A stretch of DNA of 9,987 nt, from assembly GCA_947373615.1 (NCBI GenBank), contig CANBYN010000047.1:1-9987 (forward strand). Reading direction: 5' to 3'. Made by a program: the position numbers and the translations under genes. Below, piece after piece: positions 5,484-9,987 of the stretch. The notes beneath the pieces are model-generated. The model ran no database searches. It had not been told where the DNA came from and saw nothing but the letters and a program-made list of their open reading frames with translations. The first letter of the stretch is position 1; each line of letters opens with the position of its first letter. The stretch comes from Burkholderiaceae bacterium (GTDB lineage Bacteria; Pseudomonadota; Gammaproteobacteria; Burkholderiales; Burkholderiaceae).

Positions 5484-7868
5484 ATGCGTAAAGCAAAAGA
5501 CTTGGTGCCACGCGAGGCCGATCGTTTAGGAACGGTTCAAGGGCATCGAGATGGATTTGGATTTGTGATTCCCGATGATGGTGGAGAGGATATCTTTCTT
5601 TCCGAAAGGGAGATGTCTCGCGTCATGCACGGCGATAGAGTCAATGTCAGGGTATTGGGAACTGATCGACGTGGACGTCCAGAAGGACAAATCGTTGAGG
5701 TAGTTCTGCACGCTAATAAAGTAGTGATTGGCCGCCTCTTAAATGAAAATGGCGTTCTGATTGTCGCGCCTGAAGATAAGCGTATTGGTCACGATATTTT
5801 GATTCCGCCGAAGGGTCAAGGTAATGCCAAGTTAGGTCAAGTAGTGAGTGTTGAAATTATTGATTACCCTGATAGCTATCGCCAAGCAGTAGGTCGTGTA
5901 GTTGAAGTCTTGGGTGAGATAGATGATCCCGGCATGGAAATTGAAATCGCTGTTCGCAAGTATGGCGTTCCGCATGAATTCTCATCCGCCGCCAAGAAAG
6001 AGGCAGCTGCATTGCCAGATTCAGTTCAGCAAGCCGACCTAGAGGGTCGAGTAGATTTGCGTGATGTACCTTTAGTCACTATTGATGGAGCTGATGCCAG
6101 AGACTTTGACGATGCGGTGTATTGCGAACCAGTGATGTACGGTAAAACTAAAGCTTGGCGTTTAATTGTAGGTATTGCCGATGTATCGCATTACGTTAAA
6201 CCAGGGCAACCATTAGATGATGAAAGTTTACTGCGTGCCACATCGGTCTATTTCCCAAGACGCGTTATCCCTATGCTTCCTGAGAAGATTTCTAACGGTC
6301 TATGTTCGCTTAATCCCGGGGTAGATCGACTTTGTATGGTCTGTGACTCGGTAGTCGATAACAATGGCATTGTCCTGGCCTACCAGTTCTATCCGGCAGT
6401 AATGCATTCTGCGCAACGGTTTACTTATGACACTGTTTGGGAAATTCTTTCTAATAGCAAAGGTCCTGAGGCAGCCCGCTTTGCTCAATTCCGCCCATTA
6501 CTATCCAATTTATATTCTCTTTATAAGATTTTGTTGGCTGCTCGCGAGAAACGTGGTGCCATTGAATTTGAAACTACAGAGACTCAGATTATTAGCAATG
6601 AGCTCGGCAAGATTTTACGCATTGAGCCGCGCATTCGCAATGATGCGCACCGCTTGATTGAAGAGTGCATGTTAACGGCGAACGTTTGTGCTGCTGACTT
6701 TATAGATAAAAATAAGCATTTGAGCCTTTATCGCGTGCATGGCGAACCATCAGAAGAAAAGTTGGTTACCTTACGTCAAGTATTGAGAACCTCAGGGCTT
6801 TCATTGGGTGGCGGTGATAAACCGAAGCCACGTGATTTTGCTAAATTGATTCGTGAAATCAAAGATCGACCTGATGCCAATATGTTGCAGTCTGTCGTAC
6901 TGCGTGCTATGCAACAAGCCATGTATCAACCTGACAATGAAGGCCACTTTGGTTTAGCTTACCCTGCGTATTCACATTTCACGAGCCCGATTCGTCGCTA
7001 TCCTGATTTATTAACGCATCGCGTGATTAAATCAATTTTGCAGAAAAAGCCTTATGTCCCAGTCTTACCGCCTAAGGTTCCGCTCAATTTAACTTTGCCG
7101 CGCAAGGGTAAGGGGCGTGAGAATGCCGTCAATGCCAAAAAATCACAGAGTGATGCAAAAGCAGGGCCTGCAAAGGGTGTAAGAGTTCCTAAAGGTGCTA
7201 ATGCCGCCTTACCTATTTGGGGTCAATTGGGTGTCCATTGTTCCTCTAATGAACGTCGTGCTGATGAAGCTTCGCGGGATGTAGAGGCATGGCTCAAGTG
7301 TTACTACATGCGTGATCATCTTGGTCAAGAATATTCAGGCGCTGTGACCGGTGTTGCAAACTTTGGTTTATTTATTCAACTTGAAAATCTTTTCGTAGAA
7401 GGCATGGTTCATGTCACTGAGTTGGGTGGGGATTACTTCCAGTATGACGAGGCTCGTCAAGAGTTGCGTGGAGAGCGAACCGGCATTCGTTATCGCTTAG
7501 GCGATCGTTTGCATGTTCTGGTTAGCCGCGTTGATCTAGATGCTCGCAAAATTGAATTTAGTTTGGTGAAATCCGTGGGTGCGGAACCGGGTGGTTCAAA
7601 TCGTCGCCAACTTTTATTGGCTACTGATACTGGCAGGCCAAATAAAAAAGCAGCATCCAAACGGAGTAGGCCGGATAGTAAGGCGCCTCAAAAGCCAAGC
7701 GGTATTAATGTCAACGCTGCAAAGTCTGCGGGAACTTTAAGCGCTACGCAATCCAAGAGCAAAGCCAAAAGCGGCAAGAATGGTAAAGCCAACAAGTCCG
7801 GAAGATCGATCGGTAAACCTGCTGGAAGTAAGCCACCGATCCGCAGCACGAATGCACGACGCAAATAA
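5484..7868 (+). CDS. rnr: Ribonuclease R (3'-5' exoribonuclease)
   Basis: A 794-residue RNase II/RNB-superfamily exonuclease that degrades structured RNA, including rRNA and mRNA fragments, from the 3' end in the cytoplasm. Cold-shock/OB domains occupy about 15-150 (GTVQGHRDGFGFVIPDD at 16-32). The RNB domain begins near 188 with the metal-binding cluster DGADARDFDD (201-210), giving Asp201, 207, 209 and 210. The base-clamping Tyr256 lies in VYFPRRVIPMLP, and HFTSPIRRYPD (498-508) supplies the catalytic arginine region. An S1 domain follows at about 617-697. All key residues are present. An insert of about 60 residues (521-580), rich in K, P, G and A, separates the RNB core from its end; I recall a similar insert in Burkholderiales homologues. 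The C-terminus from about 717 is a Lys/Ser/Gly-rich disordered tail. ATG has GAAGGA five bases upstream. The rlmB gene follows after 20 bases. Confidence 0.98.
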   Translation: MRKAKDLVPREADRLGTVQGHRDGFGFVIPDDGGEDIFLSEREMSRVMHGDRVNVRVLGTDRRGRPEGQIVEVVLHANKVVIGRLLNENGVLIVAPEDKRIGHDILIPPKGQGNAKLGQVVSVEIIDYPDSYRQAVGRVVEVLGEIDDPGMEIEIAVRKYGVPHEFSSAAKKEAAALPDSVQQADLEGRVDLRDVPLVTIDGADARDFDDAVYCEPVMYGKTKAWRLIVGIADVSHYVKPGQPLDDESLLRATSVYFPRRVIPMLPEKISNGLCSLNPGVDRLCMVCDSVVDNNGIVLAYQFYPAVMHSAQRFTYDTVWEILSNSKGPEAARFAQFRPLLSNLYSLYKILLAAREKRGAIEFETTETQIISNELGKILRIEPRIRNDAHRLIEECMLTANVCAADFIDKNKHLSLYRVHGEPSEEKLVTLRQVLRTSGLSLGGGDKPKPRDFAKLIREIKDRPDANMLQSVVLRAMQQAMYQPDNEGHFGLAYPAYSHFTSPIRRYPDLLTHRVIKSILQKKPYVPVLPPKVPLNLTLPRKGKGRENAVNAKKSQSDAKAGPAKGVRVPKGANAALPIWGQLGVHCSSNERRADEASRDVEAWLKCYYMRDHLGQEYSGAVTGVANFGLFIQLENLFVEGMVHVTELGGDYFQYDEARQELRGERTGIRYRLGDRLHVLVSRVDLDARKIEFSLVKSVGAEPGGSNRRQLLLATDTGRPNKKAASKRSRPDSKAPQKPSGINVNAAKSAGTLSATQSKSKAKSGKNGKANKSGRSIGKPAGSKPPIRSTNARRK

Positions 7869-7888
7869 AGATTGAGTTAAAAAAGAAG

Positions 7889-8644
7889 ATGAAACAAATA
7901 TTAGTAGGTTTTCATGCTGTGCAGGCGCGTTTGCGCGTTGATCCCGATAGTTTGAAGTCGGTGTACTTTGATCCTAGTCGTCGTGATAGGCGGATGGGCG
8001 ACTTCCTAAAGCAGGCGGAAGAGTTGTTGGGTGAGCGTTTGCATGCTGCAGATGCTGAGCGCCTACATAAGCTTGCTGGTCATGATCGCCATCAAGGAGT
8101 TGTGGCTTTGGCTGAAAAAATGACCATTGCTCGCACGATCACTGAAGTGATTGAAGATGTTGAGGGGGCTAAAGAAAAACCATTATTTTTGGTATTAGAT
8201 GGCATTACCGATCCACATAACTTTGGAGCCTGTTTACGAGTAGCAGATGGCGCAGGTGTGGATGCAGTAGTTATCCCAAAAGATCGTTCTGCCTCGATTA
8301 ATGCGACTGTCAGCAAAGTGTCTAGCGGTGCATCTGAAGTTATGCCGGTCATTACAGTCACGAATCTGGTTCGCAGCATGAAAGAGATGCAAGAAGCAGG
8401 AGTTTGGCTCATTGGCACCGATGATGAGGCTGAAAAATCGATTTATGACTTAGATCTGACTGGCTCCCTCGGTATTGTGATGGGGGCTGAAGGAGAGGGG
8501 ATGCGCCGCTTAACCCGTGAAAACTGCGATGAGCTCGTTCGCATTCCAATGCAAGGTGTTGTGTCCAGTCTCAATGTTTCTGTTGCTAGTGGCGTATGCT
8601 TATATGAAGCGTTAAGACAGCGTCTAGCAAAAGCTGCCAAGTAA
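7889..8644 (+). CDS. rlmB: 23S rRNA (guanosine-2251-2'-O)-methyltransferase RlmB
   Basis: A 251-residue SpoU/TrmH-class (SPOUT) methyltransferase of normal length, which uses S-adenosylmethionine to methylate the 2'-O of G2251 in the P loop of 23S rRNA. The N-terminal substrate-binding domain spans about 1-75 (ILVGFHAVQARL at 4-15, HQGVVAL at 68-74). The catalytic domain has motif 1 with Asn111 and Arg117 (DPHNFGACLRVAD), motif 2 IVMGAEGEGM (196-205) and motif 3 IPMQGVVSSLNVSVASGV (219-236) ending in YEALRQR, the trefoil-knot SAM site. Placement behind rnr matches the arrangement in many proteobacteria, including E. coli. The ATG has only AGAAG touching it and no well-spaced Shine-Dalgarno, so translation may depend on coupling to rnr, which ends 20 bases upstream. 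Confidence 0.97.
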   Translation: MKQILVGFHAVQARLRVDPDSLKSVYFDPSRRDRRMGDFLKQAEELLGERLHAADAERLHKLAGHDRHQGVVALAEKMTIARTITEVIEDVEGAKEKPLFLVLDGITDPHNFGACLRVADGAGVDAVVIPKDRSASINATVSKVSSGASEVMPVITVTNLVRSMKEMQEAGVWLIGTDDEAEKSIYDLDLTGSLGIVMGAEGEGMRRLTRENCDELVRIPMQGVVSSLNVSVASGVCLYEALRQRLAKAAK

Positions 8645-8676
8645 AAACAGCAATCATCAATTACGAAGGGCTTTCT

Positions 8677-8862
8677 ATGAAATGCAATATTGGCCATACA
8701 GATCGGGTTCTACGGATGACGGTTGGCGTAACCCTCATGGGTTTAGCTGGCTTCGGAATTACTGGCCCTTGGGCATGGATTGGCATCGTTCCATTAATCA
8801 CTGGAATGATTGGCAATTGCCCAGCTTATTCAATACTCGGCATTAATACTGCCAAAAAATAA
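8677..8862 (+). CDS. DUF2892 (YgaP-type transmembrane domain) small membrane protein
   Basis: A 61-residue protein with the DUF2892/PF11127 layout: the N-terminus MKCNIGHTDRVLR, two hydrophobic helices (about 12-29 and 32-47) and the conserved end NCPAYSILGI with Cys48. Cys3 and Cys48 are the typical cysteines of the family. In YgaP this domain anchors a rhodanese; here it stands alone, as is common, and its function is unknown. GAAGGG (8664-8669) lies seven bases before the ATG. It starts 32 bases after rlmB and is probably the last gene of the rnr-rlmB transcript. No convincing terminator follows. Confidence 0.9.
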   Translation: MKCNIGHTDRVLRMTVGVTLMGLAGFGITGPWAWIGIVPLITGMIGNCPAYSILGINTAKK

Positions 8863-8962
8863 GCCTTACCCCTATTGGGTCTGTGGAGAGCATTGTACAA
8901 ATGAATGAGGGCCTTCCCTTTAACTTTTCACTCTAAATTGAAGGCATCAACGAAAGAATGCA

Positions 8963-9547
8963 ATGACAAAATTGACATCCAAACCTATCCTAAAAAAAGC
9001 CAGCGGTATTTTGGCTCAAGAGTTTGCAATACCTAAAGATATTGCATGGGCATGGGTCACTTTATTGTTCTCGCAAGAAGAGAAGAAGCGCGATAGCGAA
9101 GAAAAACGTTATAGCCGTATTGCAGAATTCGAAACCTGGATTTTGGAGTTGAACCTACCTACCGACCCTAAAAATCCTGAGGGCGGTGCAGTGAGTCCAA
9201 GGGCTATAAAAAATTCAGCAAGAAATGTCTTTGAGTGGCCCCATGAGTACATCTTTGAAGAGCCGGTAGCGCCAAAGCATCCAGACGCAAAGGCTACTTA
9301 TGGCGATACGATTACCAAGCCAATTTTGGATGCAGTAAAAGATGCTGGCGGATCTGATGATCGAGCTGCACTTATTGCTATTTTAGAGAGTTATGCAAAA
9401 GAGGGTAAAGAGCCGTTCGCTAATATCACACCAGAAGGCATTGAGTGGAAAGGCAGCGCTTGGACAGAGGGAGATAAATTTAATCTTCTCACCATTAAGA
9501 CCCTCAATAACCGCTTAGCTAATTTACGAAAGAAGGGCTTGATCTAG
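8963..9547 (+). CDS. Uncharacterised 194-aa soluble protein
   Basis: I do not recognise a family. The protein is hydrophilic, with no signal peptide or membrane helix. The N-terminal third is helical and charged (LLFSQEEKKRDSEEKRYSR at about 34-52), followed by a Trp-containing helix (FETWILELNLP) and a proline-rich linker near 65-110 (FEWPHEYIFEEPVAP). The C-terminal third (from about 114) is again helical and ends in LNNRLANLRKKGLI, which looks like a basic DNA- or RNA-contacting helix; that reading is a guess. The frame begins at ATG with GAAAGA (8952-8957) five bases upstream. It is 100 bases from the DUF2892 gene and may have its own promoter. Codon use looks like that of the neighbours, so recent transfer is not suggested. 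It is convergent with tal. Confidence 0.82.
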   Translation: MTKLTSKPILKKASGILAQEFAIPKDIAWAWVTLLFSQEEKKRDSEEKRYSRIAEFETWILELNLPTDPKNPEGGAVSPRAIKNSARNVFEWPHEYIFEEPVAPKHPDAKATYGDTITKPILDAVKDAGGSDDRAALIAILESYAKEGKEPFANITPEGIEWKGSAWTEGDKFNLLTIKTLNNRLANLRKKGLI

Positions 9548-9562
9548 GGCGATTCTTTCGCC
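9548..9562. repeat. Short hairpin after the 194-aa gene
   Basis: GGCGA and TCGCC form a 5-bp stem with a 5-base loop directly after the stop codon at 9545-9547. No T tract follows on either strand, so termination activity is doubtful. It is the only hairpin seen between this gene and the open frame on the opposite strand. Confidence 0.3.
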
Positions 9563-9594
9563 TGGATTGCAAAAGAAAAATTATCTAAATGAAA

Positions 9595-9801
9595 CTATCT
9601 GTAGAAGTTAGAGCTGATAATTAGCTTAGCCCGATAGATGGAGCTGAATTCATTCTGAATCTCCTTGAGGGCAGCCATATTCAAATCATTTTTTGTGACT
9701 CTGGGCTGATCCAGCTTAATAATGGGAGGACTTTCCTCAACCCCCGAGCCTAGTTGTCCGCAGGAGAGTAATAGGTAATAGTTGCGCTGAATCTCAATTA
9801 T
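9595..9801 (-). pseudogene. Start-less open frame after tal (possible gene remnant)
   Basis: On the minus strand 68 sense codons run without a stop, from just inside the tal stop to TAG 9597-9595. The translation has an ordinary mixed composition: a short hydrophobic stretch with one Cys (NYYLLLSCG), then a charged part (IIKLDQPRV, NMAALKEIQNEF) and the end YRAKLIISSNFYR. It lacks ATG, GTG or TTG until a TTG at 9684-9682 and an ATG at 9678-9676, which would give only 27-29 residues. Two ATT codons at its beginning could start it only as rare initiators. It overlaps the last bases of tal in another frame. It may be a remnant, a small gene coupled to tal, or chance. Confidence 0.3.
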
Positions 9802-9987
9802 TTAGCTAGCAGCGCCTCTAATTTTTCGGTGTCGATACAGAAATTACGGATGCCTTCAGCAAGCTTCTCTGTAGCCATCGCATCATTGTTTAATTGCAAG
9901 CGGAAGCTGGACTCATCTAACTTTAATAGCGTAATACCTTCAGCGTCTAATGCATCTTTTGCATTAGACGCATTTAATTTCTGATCA
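9798..9987 (-). CDS. tal: Transaldolase, C-terminal 62 residues (partial, 5' end outside window)
   Basis: The minus-strand frame enters at the right edge and stops at TAA (9800-9798). The segment NNDAMATEKLAEGIRNF, then IDTEKLEALLAK, matches the C-terminal helix of class I transaldolases (compare AVDKLAEGIRKFAIDQEKL of E. coli TalB). The enzyme moves a dihydroxyacetone unit between sedoheptulose-7-phosphate and glyceraldehyde-3-phosphate in the cytoplasmic non-oxidative pentose phosphate pathway. The Schiff-base lysine lies outside the window. The residues before this helix (LNASNAKDALDAEGI) are encoded over a perfect 12-bp inverted repeat. No terminator with a T tract is seen after the stop. 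Confidence 0.92.
   Translation of the reverse strand, partial: DQKLNASNAKDALDAEGITLLKLDESSFRLQLNNDAMATEKLAEGIRNFCIDTEKLEALLAK
9943..9971. repeat. Perfect 12-bp inverted repeat inside tal
   Basis: The arm at 9943-9954 (GCGTCTAATGCA) pairs exactly with 9960-9971 around a 5-base loop. It falls in the variable segment before the conserved C-terminal helix of transaldolase. In the tal mRNA the loop would read AAAGA. Confidence 0.85.

Noticed and set aside
8092..8418. Minus-strand open frame of 108 codons
   Set aside because: It lies wholly within rlmB, whose conserved motifs are all on the plus strand, and has no ribosome site or family resemblance.
8863..8962. Terminator or promoter between the DUF2892 gene and the 194-aa gene
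   Set aside because: The best hairpins (ACCC/GGGT and AGGG/CCCT) have only four pairs, and no clear -35/-10 pair was seen.

Overview
The window looks like a chromosomal stretch of a small-genome freshwater betaproteobacterium, most likely Polynucleobacter or a close Burkholderiaceae relative. The reasons are moderate-to-low G+C by eye, tight gene packing, an rnr-rlmB pair whose RNase R carries the long insert near the end of the RNB domain that I associate with Burkholderiales, and malate synthase G and transaldolase ends at the two edges. The genus is inferred from general resemblance; no database was searched.

Layout. Positions 1-123 hold the 3' end of a malate synthase G-like gene, closed by a strong intrinsic terminator with a 15-bp stem and a GAAA loop. 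Next comes an orphan 163-aa protein with a papain/C39-like Cys...His...Asp pattern (193-684, +). A small ion-channel-like membrane protein lies on the minus strand (780-1274). It diverges from a three-gene plus-strand cluster of an MFS transporter, a dienelactone-hydrolase-family enzyme and an unrecognised acidic 166-aa protein (1390-3852). An APC-family amino-acid permease converges on that cluster (3878-5170, -). Upstream of the permease, on the same strand, is a tRNA-Leu(CAG) gene (5254-5340, -).

From 5484 the plus strand carries an RNA-metabolism cluster: rnr (RNase R), rlmB (23S rRNA Gm2251 methyltransferase) and a 61-aa DUF2892-type membrane protein. These have short gaps and are probably cotranscribed. 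An unrecognised soluble 194-aa gene follows (8963-9547, +). The right edge holds the C-terminus of transaldolase on the minus strand (9798-9987). Between the last two genes, on the minus strand, is an open frame of 68 codons with no normal start for most of its length.

Functional picture. rnr and rlmB serve RNA decay/quality control and ribosome maturation, and the tRNA gene next to them reads the CUG codon. The rest is housekeeping carbon metabolism at both edges plus transport and small hydrolase genes. I see no CRISPR array, transposase, integrase, toxin-antitoxin pair or phage module. The points most worth a second look are the orphan Cys/His protein, a 13-codon leader ORF whose stop overlaps the TTG start of the MFS gene, the degenerate channel filter, a perfect 12-bp hairpin inside tal, and the start-less open frame after tal.
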